Assembly (NCBI RefSeq): GCF_003590795.1
Contig: NZ_QYUL01000001.1
Location: 327,001-391,000, forward strand
Direction of reading: 5' to 3'
DNA: 64,000 bases
DNA from: Azospirillum cavernae
GTDB lineage: Bacteria; Pseudomonadota; Alphaproteobacteria; Azospirillales; Azospirillaceae
Shown here: positions 22,544 through 34,124 of the stretch, one piece after another
Position numbering within the stretch: the first letter of the stretch is position 1
Layout: each line of letters starts with the position of its first letter
The notes under the pieces: generated by a model
The model's database searches: none
What the model was told of the DNA's origin: nothing
What the model saw: only the letters and a program-made list of their open reading frames with translations
Translations under genes and position numbers: made by a program

Positions 22544-23491
22544 TCACCCAGCGGGCGCGTAAACCGCCAGCAGCGCCGACAGGGTGACGACGCTCAGCAC
22601 CGTGGACACCAGGATGGCGGACGAGGTGCGGTCCACGTAAATTTGATACTGCTGCGCCACAACGAAGGTCAGCGCCCCGGTGGGCAGGGCGGCCAGTATG
22701 ATGGCCGAGCCGGTCCAGAAGGGATCCATCGGGAACAGGGTGACGGTCAGCGCCCAGGTCAGGGCCGGTTGGACCAGCAGCTTCAGGGCGCTGATCCACC
22801 CCACCTCGACCAGATCGGCCTTCAGGCTGCGCCCGGCCAGGAACAGGCCGATGGCGAACAGCGCGCAGGGACCGGCGGCGGCCCCCATCAACTCGCAGAA
22901 GGTGGCGATGGGGCGCGGCACCGCCACGCCCGGCAACAGCGCCGCCCAGGCGATGCCGATGGCGGTGGAGACGATCAACGGATTCTTGGCCAGCGCCCGG
23001 CCAACGTCCGTCAACGCCTTGCCCAGACCGTGGCCGTGGCTGTTGGCGAACTCCAGCCAGATCACCGCGATGCCGACCATGATCGCGCTCATGATGACGG
23101 TGGCGAGGATGGTCGGGGCCAGATGGTCGGGGCCGAACGCGGCCAGAAACAGCGGGATTCCCATATAGCCGGTGTTGGAAAAGCTGGCGGTCAGCCCCTG
23201 CATGCACAGGATTTGCGTGCGCTCACGGTGGACCAGCCAGCCAATCAGCGCGCCCAGCGCGTAGACCGCCAGCATGGCTCCGAGGAAAGCGCCGATGAAC
23301 GGCCCGTTGAAAATCTCCGACAGGGACCGCCGCGCCGTGCCGAGGAACAGCACCGGCGGCAAGGCCATCCAATAGACGAACTTGTTCAACGCCTCCGACG
23401 AGGCGGGGCCAAGCAGCTTCGCCTTGCCGGACAGGACCCCGGCGAGGATGATGGCGAAGACGGGAAGGGCGACGTTCAGGACAACCGACAT
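22544..23491 (-). CDS. AEC (auxin efflux carrier) family transporter
   Basis: A 315-aa, highly hydrophobic protein with about ten membrane segments and the AEC pattern: N-terminal VALPVFAIILAGVLSGK, LTASFSNTGYMGIPLFLAAFG and C-terminal ILAALPTGALTFVVAQQY. Bacterial members export malonate, malate or other small acids; the substrate is unknown. The ATG at 23491 gives the normal hydrophobic N-terminus; the open frame further upstream is not membrane-like. Confidence 0.88.
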   Translation of the reverse strand: MSVVLNVALPVFAIILAGVLSGKAKLLGPASSEALNKFVYWMALPPVLFLGTARRSLSEIFNGPFIGAFLGAMLAVYALGALIGWLVHRERTQILCMQGLTASFSNTGYMGIPLFLAAFGPDHLAPTILATVIMSAIMVGIAVIWLEFANSHGHGLGKALTDVGRALAKNPLIVSTAIGIAWAALLPGVAVPRPIATFCELMGAAAGPCALFAIGLFLAGRSLKADLVEVGWISALKLLVQPALTWALTVTLFPMDPFWTGSAIILAALPTGALTFVVAQQYQIYVDRTSSAILVSTVLSVVTLSALLAVYAPAG

Positions 23492-23642
23492 GGCGCTGAC
23501 AATAGGGGGCGCGAATGGTCGCGTCGAGCCGTCGATCCCCCCGTTTCCGGCATGGCACCCTTGACGCGCCGTCGCCGCCGGGCAAGATAGCGGCGACGGG
23601 GCGTCCCGCTTCCCGAGGATTCCCCGCTCCAAGGATGAGCCA

Positions 23643-24047
23643 ATGATCGACCATCACAACGCGCTGATTTACGTCATGGTCCTGGTGTCGGCCTGTGACG
23701 GCGACATGACCACCGACGAGCTGGAAACCATCGGCGAGAATGTCCGCTATCTGCCGATCTTCCGCGATTTCGACGGCGATTCGGTGATGGCCGCCACCCG
23801 TGAATGCACCGCCATGCTGGCCGACAACGACGGGCTGGACACGGTGTTGACCATCATCGAGCAGGCGTTGCCCAGCAAGCTGCGCGAAACCGGCTACGCG
23901 GTCGCCTGCGACGTCGCCGCCGCCGACGCCAAAGCCTCGCAGGAGGAGTTGCGCATGCTGGAGATGATTCGCCTGCGGCTGGGCGTCGACCGGCTGTGCG
24001 CCGCCGCCATCGAACGCGGCGCCCGCGCCCGTCACATGCGCCTGTGA
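23643..24047 (+). CDS. TerB-like tellurite resistance family protein
   Basis: A 134-aa all-helical acidic protein of the TerB fold: ALIYVMVLVSACDGDMTTDELETIGENV and ACDVAAADAKASQEELRMLEMIRLRLG, each with metal-binding-like acidic loops. No other ter gene is nearby, so a role in tellurite resistance is not implied. Its stop is 8 nt before the following reductase gene, so the two probably form an operon. Confidence 0.8.
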   Translation: MIDHHNALIYVMVLVSACDGDMTTDELETIGENVRYLPIFRDFDGDSVMAATRECTAMLADNDGLDTVLTIIEQALPSKLRETGYAVACDVAAADAKASQEELRMLEMIRLRLGVDRLCAAAIERGARARHMRL

Positions 24048-24055
24048 TCCCGCGC

Positions 24056-24955
24056 ATGACGGACGCGATGACGCAGGACGCCTTCCGCCCCGACCTGTCC
24101 GGCCACACGGTCGGCTTCATCGGGCTTGGCCTGATGGGCAAACCGATGGCGCGCGCCCTGGCGCGGGCGGGCGCGTCGCTGGTGGTGTCCAGCCGCAGCC
24201 CCGGCCCGGTCGCCGAACTGGCGGCGGAGGGCATGATCGCCGCCACCGGATCTGTGGCGGTGGCCGGGCAGGCCGACATCGTCATTCTGATGCTGACCGA
24301 CACCCCGGCGGTGGAAAGCGTGGCCGAGGCGCTGTCGCCGGTGCTGCGGCCCGGTCATCTGATTGTGGACATGAGCACGACCGCCGTCGCCGCCACCCGC
24401 GTTCTGGCCGCGCGCGCCCGGGCGGTCGGGGCCGATTGGCTCGACGCCCCGGTGTCGGGCGGCACGGTGGCGGCGGAGAGCGCCGCGCTGACCATCATGG
24501 CCGGTGGCCGCGAGGCGTCCTTCGTCCGCGCCCTGCCGCTGTTCCAGGCGATGGGGCGGCGGATCACCCTGGTCGGCGACAGCGGGGCCGGGCAGATCGC
24601 CAAAACCGCGAACCAAGTCATCGTCGGCCTGACCATCGGCGCGGTGGCCGAGGCGCTGGCGCTGGCCAAGGCGGCGGGGGCCGATCCCGCCCGCGTGCGC
24701 GACGCCATTCGCGGCGGCTTCGCCGAATCCCGCATCCTCGACCTGCATGGCGGGCGGATGGTGACGGGCGATTTCACGCCGGGCGGTCGGGTGACGACCC
24801 AGATCAAGGACTTGCGTCAAGCCGAGGAGCTGGCCGAACAATCCGACATCGACCTTCCGGCGCTCGGCCTGACGCTGGAGCTGTTCGAGATGCTGGCCGA
24901 CCAGGGCGACGGCGGGTTGGACCACGCGGCGTTGTACCGGCTGTTTGGGCGGTGA
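24056..24955 (+). CDS. 3-hydroxyisobutyrate dehydrogenase-family NAD(P) oxidoreductase
   Basis: A 299-aa beta-hydroxyacid dehydrogenase. The Rossmann motif is VGFIGLGLMGKPMARAL, the substrate loop is DAPVSGGTVAAESA, the catalytic Lys is in GQIAKTANQVIVG, and the C-terminal helical domain contains TTQIKDLRQAEELAE. Family members include GarR/GlxR tartronate semialdehyde reductases and 3-hydroxyisobutyrate dehydrogenases; which applies is not resolved. The ATG at 24056 is the first that precedes the Rossmann fold at the usual distance. Confidence 0.88.
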   Translation: MTDAMTQDAFRPDLSGHTVGFIGLGLMGKPMARALARAGASLVVSSRSPGPVAELAAEGMIAATGSVAVAGQADIVILMLTDTPAVESVAEALSPVLRPGHLIVDMSTTAVAATRVLAARARAVGADWLDAPVSGGTVAAESAALTIMAGGREASFVRALPLFQAMGRRITLVGDSGAGQIAKTANQVIVGLTIGAVAEALALAKAAGADPARVRDAIRGGFAESRILDLHGGRMVTGDFTPGGRVTTQIKDLRQAEELAEQSDIDLPALGLTLELFEMLADQGDGGLDHAALYRLFGR

Positions 24956-25010
24956 GGCGACCGGGGCGACGGCGTAGAGGACCGGGACCGCCGCCGCGTT
25001 CGTGCCGCCG

Positions 25011-26033
25011 TCACTCCTCCAGATAATCCCGCGCCAAAATCTCGGCGATCTGCACGGCGTTCAGGGCCGCGCCCTTGCGCAGATTGTCGGCGACCGACCA
25101 GAAGGCCAGACCGTTTTCCACCGTCACGTCGTCGCGGATGCGGCTGATGAAGACCGGGTTTTCGCCCGCGACCTCGACCGGGGTGATGTAGCCCTCGGGG
25201 GTGCCGGGCTTGTCCAGCACCGACAGGCCGGGGGCGGCGCGCAGGACCTCCAGCGCGTCGTCGGCGTTGATTTCCTGCTCCGTTTCGACATGGACCGACG
25301 CTGCGTCGCCGATGAAGACCGGCACCCGGACGCAGGTCGCCGCGATCTTGATCTTGGGGTCGAGGATCTTGCGGGTTTCGACGTTCAGCATCCATTCGGC
25401 GTTGGTCGATCCGTCGTCAAGGAAGCCGTCGATCTGCGGGATGACGTTGAAGGCGATCTGCTTTGGGAAGGCGCTTTTCACCACCGGGTCGGCGACGAAG
25501 ATGGCGCGGGTCTGGGTGAACAGCTCGTCCATCGCGTCCTTGCCCTCGCCCGAGACGGCCTGATAGGTCGCGACGACGGCGCGGCGGACGGTGTAGCGGT
25601 CGTGCAGCGGCTTCAGCGCGATGACCAGCTGGATGGTCGCGGCGTTGGGCGCGGCGACGATGTAGCGCTGCTTGTACCCGGCCAGCGCCTGCGGGTTGAC
25701 CTCCGGCACCACCAGCGGCACGTCGGGATCCATGCGGAAGGTCGGGCCGGTGTCGATCACCACGCAGCCGGACGTCGCGGCGCGCGACGCGTGGGCGGCC
25801 ACCAGCTTGGCGTCCACCGCCATGAAGGCGATGTCGGCGGTGGAGAAGTCGAACTTGGTGAGATCCTGGACCTTCAGAACGCCGTCGTCGCCATAGGACA
25901 CCTCATGCCCGACGGCGCGATCCATGCCCAGCGCGATGACGGTGTCGGCGGGAAACTTCCGCTCGGCGAGCGTGTTCAGGATCTCCCGCCCGACGTTGCC
26001 GGTGGCGCCGATGACCGCGACGGTGTAGCCCAT
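25011..26033 (-). CDS. Aspartate-semialdehyde dehydrogenase homologue lacking catalytic Cys and His
   Basis: About 340 aa, aligning with Asd throughout (GYTVAVIGATGNVGREIL, FRMDPDVPLVVPEVNP, IQLVIALKPLHD, QIAFNVIPQID). The active-site segment, NPNCSTIQ in typical Asd, reads APNAATIQ, with Ala131 in place of the nucleophilic Cys. The segment RVPVFIGHSEAV reads RVPVFIGDAASV, with Asp243 in place of the catalytic His. FRMD is preceded by TGPT instead of NTSQ. The reading frame is intact, so this looks like a retained non-catalytic paralogue, comparable in idea to the USG-1 proteins. A true asd should exist elsewhere. Role unknown. Confidence 0.9.
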   Translation of the reverse strand: MGYTVAVIGATGNVGREILNTLAERKFPADTVIALGMDRAVGHEVSYGDDGVLKVQDLTKFDFSTADIAFMAVDAKLVAAHASRAATSGCVVIDTGPTFRMDPDVPLVVPEVNPQALAGYKQRYIVAAPNAATIQLVIALKPLHDRYTVRRAVVATYQAVSGEGKDAMDELFTQTRAIFVADPVVKSAFPKQIAFNVIPQIDGFLDDGSTNAEWMLNVETRKILDPKIKIAATCVRVPVFIGDAASVHVETEQEINADDALEVLRAAPGLSVLDKPGTPEGYITPVEVAGENPVFISRIRDDVTVENGLAFWSVADNLRKGAALNAVQIAEILARDYLEE

Positions 26034-26134
26034 GACGGAGGTCTCCTTGGTGCTCAGGGTAAACATGCGCGAAGAGCGAGTGACCTAGGCGCTTTCCCGG
26101 TCAATTGCAACCCGTCCGCCTGCGAAAGCGATGG

Positions 26135-26584
26135 TCAGTTCGGGATCGGGGCCGCGCCGATCTTGCCGCGCGGGGCCGCCTTGATCGTCGGCCCGGCGTT
26201 GTCCACCGGCTTGGCGAGAGTCGTCGTGGTGCCGCGCGTGCCGCTGGGCGCGCTGCCCTTCAGGCGCAGCAGATGCAAACGGACATAGGCGGTGGAGCCG
26301 CCCGCCTTCACCGCGACCCAATCGCTGTTGCGCACCCGGCCCAGCGTCGTCACCGACTGCCCGGCGCCAATGCTGGCGATGACGGCGGCGCCGTTGGTCG
26401 GTTGGGCGCGCAGTTGGGTCGGCTTGTCGGCCTCCCATTGGCCGAAGATGGGGTCGAGGCCGGGGCCGGTGTCGGGCGCGCTGCGGACGTCCGCCGGGTT
26501 GGGGATGCGGTCGCGCGGCAGGCATCCGGGGACCATCAGCATGGTCAGGGCCAGACCCAAGGGGAACAACACGCGCCGATTCAT
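26135..26584 (-). CDS. SH3-domain lipoprotein
   Basis: A 149-aa protein with a signal peptide ending in LMVPGC, a plausible lipobox with Cys21 lipidated. A short Pro-rich linker leads to a bacterial SH3-type domain (KPTQLRAQPTNGAAVIASIGAGQSVTTLGRVRNSDWVAVKAGGSTAYVRLHLL). Such domains usually bind peptidoglycan or envelope peptides. The Met at 26584 is selected for the signal peptide. Confidence 0.75.
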   Translation of the reverse strand: MNRRVLFPLGLALTMLMVPGCLPRDRIPNPADVRSAPDTGPGLDPIFGQWEADKPTQLRAQPTNGAAVIASIGAGQSVTTLGRVRNSDWVAVKAGGSTAYVRLHLLRLKGSAPSGTRGTTTTLAKPVDNAGPTIKAAPRGKIGAAPIPN

Positions 26585-26701
26585 CGCACACCCTGTCGAA
26601 CACACAGTACAGCGGCGACCTTACAGGAGAAACCGCCCCCTTCGCCACCGCAGCGCGACCCTTCAGGCTATGAGCTTTTTGAGGCGCGGGCGCTGGACTC
26701 T

Positions 26702-26950
26702 TCAGAACAGCGAGGCGCAGCCGTCGGATTTCACGGCCCGCAAACTGCTCGGCGGGTTGGCGGCGAGCTTGCCCGCCGGGCGGATCGGGCGGCGGACCAA
26801 CTCCCCGCCGCAATTGGGGCAGCGCTGGCCGGGCAGACGGTCGCGGCAATCGACGCAGAAGGTGCATTCAAAGGAGCAGATCACCGCGTCGAGGGAGTCG
26901 GGCGGCAGATCGCGGTCGCAGCATTCGCAGGAGGGGCGGAGTTGCAGCAT
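26702..26950 (-). CDS. DUF1272 small zinc-finger protein
   Basis: An 82-aa protein starting MLQLRPSCECCDRDLPPDS with CSFECTFCVDC and CPNCGGELVRRP. The regularly spaced CxxC pairs would bind one or two zinc ions. Function of the family is unknown. The frame is open further upstream to 27067, but homology begins at the Met at 26950. Confidence 0.85.
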   Translation of the reverse strand: MLQLRPSCECCDRDLPPDSLDAVICSFECTFCVDCRDRLPGQRCPNCGGELVRRPIRPAGKLAANPPSSLRAVKSDGCASLF

Positions 26951-27218
26951 GGTCGGGCAGTCCTTGGGATGGGAACGCAACGTCGCCAGGATAGCGGCCA
27001 TCATCGCGGGGTGGGAGTGGCGTGATTGACAATGTTCATCAAGATCACGCCATTTCTCAGCGGCCATTTCGTCGCGGAGGGCGTTGATGGATGGTGGATG
27101 ATTTTGCTTCCCAGTTTATCTCTATTAAAATAATAGATATAAAGAGAATGAACGCGTGACGGCGCCGTCCTGCCGCTCCGACGCCCGCGCCCCTGACCTC
27201 AAAAGGTGGAAAGTCGCC

Positions 27219-28652
27219 ATGTCCAGCCCAGCGCCCTGTCGCCCCGCCGACGTCTCGCCCGAACAGACCATCGCCATCGTTGGCGGCGGGTTCAGCGGCT
27301 GCTTGTTGGCCACCCATCTGTTGCGCGCCGCCCAACGCCCGCTGGCGATTCATCTGATTGAGGCGCGGGACCGTCGTGGCGTCGGCGTCGCCTACGCCAC
27401 CCAGAACAACGCGCATGTGCTGAACGTGCGGGCGCAGAATATGAGCGCCTTTCCCGACGACGCGGGGCATTTTCTGCGCTGGCTGTCGGCGCGGAGCGGG
27501 GCGGAGGAGACGCCGCAACGCGGGCAATCCTTCGCCACCCGCGCGGAGTATGGGGCTTACATTCAAGATGTTCTGGGGCAGGCGCGGGCCGCCGCGCCGT
27601 CCCACGCCCGCTTGATCGAGCGTCGGGGCGAGGTGGTGGAACTGACGCCGACCGACGGCGGCGCGGCGCGTCTGCGGCTGGCCGATGGCGGCGATCTGAC
27701 GGCGGATTCGGTGGCCCTGTGCATCGGCAACTTCCCGCCCTTGCCGCCCGGACTGACCTCGGCCACGGCGAAACAGGTTCTGGCGAGCGACCGCTTTCTC
27801 GGCGACCCTTGGGACAACGAGGCGTTGGCGGCGGTTGACCGGGACGCGCGGGTGGTCATCCTCGGCACCGGCCTGACCATGGTGGACATCGCGCTGCTTC
27901 TGCTCAACCAGGGTCATCGCGGGGCGATCACCACCCTGTCGCGCCGGGGCTTCTTGCCGCACCGGCACGCCGAGACGCGGCCCATCGACGCCTTTCTCCA
28001 CCCGGACCGGATGCCGCGAACGGTTTTGGACGTGTTGATCGCCTTGCGGGCGGCGGCGCGGCGGGCGGACGAGGCCGGGGACGGCTGGCGTTCGGCCTTC
28101 GACGCGCTGCGCCCCCATCACCACCGTCTGTGGGCGGGGCTGCCGCTGGACGAGCGCCGCCGCTTTCTGCGTCACGCCCGGCCCTTTTGGGACATCCACC
28201 GCCACCGCATGGCCCCCGCTGTCGCCGATCGGATCGACGTCGCGCGCGCCAGCGGTCAATTGACCGTGCAGGCCGGACGCTTGACGGACATCGCCGCCAG
28301 GGCGGATGGGCTGGAGTTGTCGGTGCTGGCGCGCGGCGGGGCGCGGCGGACGACCTTGCAGGGCGACGTCGTCATCAACGCCATCGGCACGAATTGCGAC
28401 TATGACCGGGTGCGACACCCGCTGGTGCGCTCGCTGCTCGATCAGGGGCTGGCGCGGCCCGATCCGTTGCGTCTGGGGTTGGACGTCACCGCGACGGGGG
28501 CGCTGATTGGCGCGAACGGCGTCGCGTCCGCGCGCGTCGTCGCCTTGGGGCCGGTCAGCAAGGCGCCCTTCTGGGAAATGGTCGCGGTGCCGGAACTGCG
28601 CCTGCAATGCTTTGAAACGGCAAAACGCCTGTTGGATGGGCTGGAGGGATAG
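27219..28652 (+). CDS. FAD/NAD(P)-binding protein
   Basis: A ~477-aa flavoprotein of the FAD_NAD_binding (PF13454-like) group. The N-terminal dinucleotide motif is TIAIVGGGFSGCLLATHLL, followed by GVAYATQNNAHVLNVRAQNMSAFPDDAGHFLRWL, VVILGTGLTMVDIALLL and a C-terminal VINAIGTNCDYDR. Such proteins are often encoded with siderophore or hydroxylation genes, but nothing nearby fixes a substrate. The ATG at 27219 follows AGGTGGA; a GTG at 27156 is possible. Confidence 0.78.
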   Translation: MSSPAPCRPADVSPEQTIAIVGGGFSGCLLATHLLRAAQRPLAIHLIEARDRRGVGVAYATQNNAHVLNVRAQNMSAFPDDAGHFLRWLSARSGAEETPQRGQSFATRAEYGAYIQDVLGQARAAAPSHARLIERRGEVVELTPTDGGAARLRLADGGDLTADSVALCIGNFPPLPPGLTSATAKQVLASDRFLGDPWDNEALAAVDRDARVVILGTGLTMVDIALLLLNQGHRGAITTLSRRGFLPHRHAETRPIDAFLHPDRMPRTVLDVLIALRAAARRADEAGDGWRSAFDALRPHHHRLWAGLPLDERRRFLRHARPFWDIHRHRMAPAVADRIDVARASGQLTVQAGRLTDIAARADGLELSVLARGGARRTTLQGDVVINAIGTNCDYDRVRHPLVRSLLDQGLARPDPLRLGLDVTATGALIGANGVASARVVALGPVSKAPFWEMVAVPELRLQCFETAKRLLDGLEG

Positions 28653-28665
28653 AGTTGACATGGAA

Positions 28666-28697
28666 ACGGGGCGGTCCTCGTGAGAGAACCGCCCCGT
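28666..28697. terminator. Convergent terminator between the flavoprotein and helicase genes
   Basis: A stem ACGGGGCGGT(C/T)CTC paired with GAGAACCGCCCCGT (one mismatch) closes on a GTGA-type loop. It lies between two convergent genes and may serve both. Confidence 0.7.
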
Positions 28698-28747
28698 CAT
28701 TCGCTCAGTCGCGCCGGATCAGAGCGATCCGGCGATCCTGTTTGTCC

Positions 28748-30100
28748 TTACCAAGCCTTGGCGCGGGCGACCGGCTTGCCGCCGTTGCCATGGGCTTCGC
28801 GGCGGGCGTGGCTGTGGTCCGGACGGGCGTCCGAACGGCCATGCTCCGAACGCGGGCCACGCGGGCCTTGGGCGGCGGGCTTGTCGTTGGCGCCACGCTG
28901 CCAGGGCTTCGGGCCGCCGCTGGGGCGGGCGTTGCGGCTGGGCGGACGGCCACCAGCGGTGAACGGGCGTTGCGGCTCCAGACCGGGGATCACATGCACC
29001 GCCAGCGCGGCGTTGGTGTAACGCTCGATGCGGAACAGGGTCTCGCGGTCGGCGCGGCCAGCGAAGGAGATCGCGATGCCCGAAGCGCCCGCACGACCCG
29101 TGCGACCGATGCGGTGAACGTAATCTTCGGCCGAACGCGGCAGGTCGAAGTTGATGACGTGGGTGATGTCACGCACGTCGATGCCGCGCGCGGCGACGTC
29201 GGTCGCCACCAGCAGACGGATCTGCCCGGTGCGCAGACGCTGGAGCGTGCGGTTGCGCTTGCCCTGGTCCATGTCGCCGTGCAGAGCGGCGGCGGAGTGA
29301 CCGGCGTCAGCCAGTTCCTCGGCCAGCGAATCGGCGTCGCGCTTGGTCGCGGCGAAGATGATCGCCTTGCCGACTTCCGGCTGAGCGGCGAAATGCTGGA
29401 GCATCTTGCGCTTGTGGTCGAGATCGTCGGCGTGGTGCAGACGCTGTTCGACGTTGATCGCCGTGGCTTCGGTTTCCACCGCGACCCGTTCCGGGTTGCG
29501 CAGCAGGTTGTTGGCCAGGCCGGTCATGCGGCGGTCGAGCGTCGCGGTGAACAGCATGGTCTGGCGGGTCGGCGGGCAGCATTTGGCGATGGTTTCCACG
29601 TCATCGTGGAAGCCCATGTCCAGCATGCGGTCGGCTTCGTCGAGGATCAGAACCTCGACCGCTTCCAGATCGATGCGGCGGCGCGACACATGGTCGATCA
29701 GACGGCCCGGCGTGGCGACGACGATGTCCACCGGACGCGACAGCAGGCGAAGCTGCTCGCGGTAGGGCATGCCGCCGACGACGTCCACGATGTTCAGCTT
29801 CATGAACTTCGCGTATTTGCGGGCGGCGTCCGTGACCTGCTTGGCCAGTTCGCGGGTGGGGGCCAGCACCAGAACGCGCGGAGCGGCGACGCCCAAACGG
29901 GGCAGTTCGGCGATGCGGGTCAGGGCGGGCAGCATGAAGGCGGCGGTCTTGCCGGTGCCGGTTTCGGCGGTGGCGAGGATGTCGCGGCCAGCGATCGCCG
30001 GGGGAATCGCGGCGGCCTGGACCGGGGTCGCGACGGTGTATTCAAAAGCCTCAAGGGCCTTCAGGACGAGCGGGTGCAGACCAAGTTCAGCAAACGACAA
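28748..30100 (-). CDS. DEAD-box RNA helicase (RhlE-like)
   Basis: A ~450-aa ATP-dependent RNA helicase. The Q motif region is ATPVQAAAIPPAIAG, motif I is ATAETGTGKT, Ia is PTRELAKQ, II is ILDEADRMLDMG, III is LFTATLD, V is ATDVAARGIDV and VI is YVHRIGRTGRAG. The basic Gly/Arg/His-rich tail is typical of RhlE-type helicases in ribosome assembly and cold adaptation. No ATG fits; the TTG at 30100 follows AGAAGG with 9-nt spacing and starts MSFAELGL. Confidence 0.9.
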   Translation of the reverse strand: MSFAELGLHPLVLKALEAFEYTVATPVQAAAIPPAIAGRDILATAETGTGKTAAFMLPALTRIAELPRLGVAAPRVLVLAPTRELAKQVTDAARKYAKFMKLNIVDVVGGMPYREQLRLLSRPVDIVVATPGRLIDHVSRRRIDLEAVEVLILDEADRMLDMGFHDDVETIAKCCPPTRQTMLFTATLDRRMTGLANNLLRNPERVAVETEATAINVEQRLHHADDLDHKRKMLQHFAAQPEVGKAIIFAATKRDADSLAEELADAGHSAAALHGDMDQGKRNRTLQRLRTGQIRLLVATDVAARGIDVRDITHVINFDLPRSAEDYVHRIGRTGRAGASGIAISFAGRADRETLFRIERYTNAALAVHVIPGLEPQRPFTAGGRPPSRNARPSGGPKPWQRGANDKPAAQGPRGPRSEHGRSDARPDHSHARREAHGNGGKPVARAKAW

Positions 30101-30344
30101 TGCAGTCAACCTTCTCAAGACAAGACGGCACGCCCACACGCGCCCGAATGGCGAGCGTGAGAGAAGCCGGCGGTTTCGCCGGGAGGAGGTCGAGAGGGAG
30201 AGGCGTCTATCCGAAGCATGAACCGCCCAAACCCCTCACAGTGGGGTGGACGCCCTGCGAAATCAAAGCGCGTCTCGCTCAAGAGACGCGCGAGCCTCCA
30301 GCGATCAAGACGCACTTAATAGTCTATTGCGTCGCACAAACCAA
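30101..30344 (-). promoter_or_regulatory. Promoter and long 5' leader of the DEAD-box helicase
   Basis: On the minus strand TTGGTT (30344-30339) and TATTAA (30321-30316) are 17 nt apart. This predicts a leader of about 200 nt before the TTG start. The leader contains a perfect 9-bp hairpin GCGCGTCTC/GAGACGCGC (30268-30291). Long structured leaders are common in cold-shock helicase genes; regulation here is inferred. Confidence 0.45.
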
Positions 30345-30374
30345 GATCTTTCGGCGGGACAAGCCCTGCGTCCC

Positions 30375-30917
30375 TCACCGGACGACCATGCGTTCTATGT
30401 AGACGTCGCGGATCAGCCCGGCCCCGGCCTCGCGCCGCACCGCGTCCTTGACGGCGTCTTTCAGCAATTGCGCCGATCCGGGCGCGGTCAGCCGATCCGC
30501 CTCCACCCGGCCCACGCTTTCAAACAGCCGGTCGGCGATGCGGTCCTGATAGCGCAGAACGGCGTCGGCCTTCACCTTGGGGGCCAGCACCAGCGACACC
30601 TGCATGTCGATGGCGCGCGACCCGCCCAGCGCGATGTCCAAAGCGGGCAGGGGGGCCAGCCGGGCCTTTGGCCCCATCTGCGCGGCGACGCGGCGGCTTT
30701 CAAACACATGGCTGAAGGCGAAGGTGCCCGCATAGGCCAGCCCGGTCAGTGTCAGAAGGACCAGCAGAACGGTGGCGATCAGACGGCGGGTGTGCGGTTC
30801 CTGCCGGGGGTGATGGATGGAGGTCGGAGCCGGGCGCGCGGGCGCCGGGGGATTCGGCGTTGGGTGTTGGGGAATTGGGTGGCTGGGTGTCGGGTGGAGC
30901 GGGGTGTGGGCGGCCAT
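30375..30917 (-). CDS. FliL-like single-span membrane protein
   Basis: A 180-aa protein. A Pro/His-rich cytoplasmic N-terminus (about 40 residues of PTPNPPAPARP-like sequence) precedes one membrane helix (LIATVLLVLLTLTGLAYAGTF). The periplasmic domain, with VSLVLAPKVKADAVLRYQDRIADRL and a C-terminal VKDAVRREAGAGLIRDVYIERMVVR, resembles the topology and C-terminus of FliL. No flagellar genes are adjacent, so function is uncertain. GGAGGG lies 8 nt before the ATG. Confidence 0.5.
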   Translation of the reverse strand: MAAHTPLHPTPSHPIPQHPTPNPPAPARPAPTSIHHPRQEPHTRRLIATVLLVLLTLTGLAYAGTFAFSHVFESRRVAAQMGPKARLAPLPALDIALGGSRAIDMQVSLVLAPKVKADAVLRYQDRIADRLFESVGRVEADRLTAPGSAQLLKDAVKDAVRREAGAGLIRDVYIERMVVR

Positions 30918-31074
30918 GATCGGAACCCTCCGAACCGGCGGCGCGCAGAGGCTCTACCGCCTGTGGCGTCGCCTTGGGAACCACGATCAGACTACACCCG
31001 TTCGCGTTCAGAATTCGTGAATCCACGGGCCGCGACGGCGTGCCGCATGGCCTTTCGCGCTGTGGCATGAACGG

Positions 31075-31103
31075 AAACGGGCGAGCCAATGGCCCGCCCG
31101 TTT
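31075..31103 (-). terminator. secA terminator
   Basis: A 9-bp stem AAACGGGCG/CGCCCGTTT lies 36 nt downstream of the secA stop, with short T-tracts at both ends. Confidence 0.6.
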
Positions 31104-31138
31104 CTCTTTATTCTGGTCCTGCGTTTGGGAAGACCGGG

Positions 31139-33826
<2,688 letters not shown>

Positions 33827-34124
33827 GAAAACCTCGGAAGTAAAACGGAGTGTGGGCCAGCCTATCGACGGGTCTCACATAGGGCTATGGCGGGGCGCTG
33901 TCAACGAGACCGGCCCATTGGACCCACGCAAAACCACCGCAAAAGCGGCTGTGGGGCTGGTATTGGCGCAGACGGCTGCCCAGTTGTGTGACGGATTGAT
34001 GGGGGCCTTGCCCGGCACGCGCAACCCATGCTTAATCCTCACGAAATCGGGCGCGGAGCGGCGGGTGGCTCTGGCGCCGCGAGTCACGCTTCGCCCCACA
34101 CCCGCCGGAAGGAAATGAGTCGCC

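Noticed and set aside
23804..24955. Reductase start at 23804 giving a 383-aa protein
   Set aside because: The first 80 residues are the shifted frame of the TerB gene; the Rossmann fold starts after the ATG at 24056.
25011..26033. Plain annotation as the biosynthetic asd gene
   Set aside because: Both catalytic residues are replaced, so the symbol asd is withheld.
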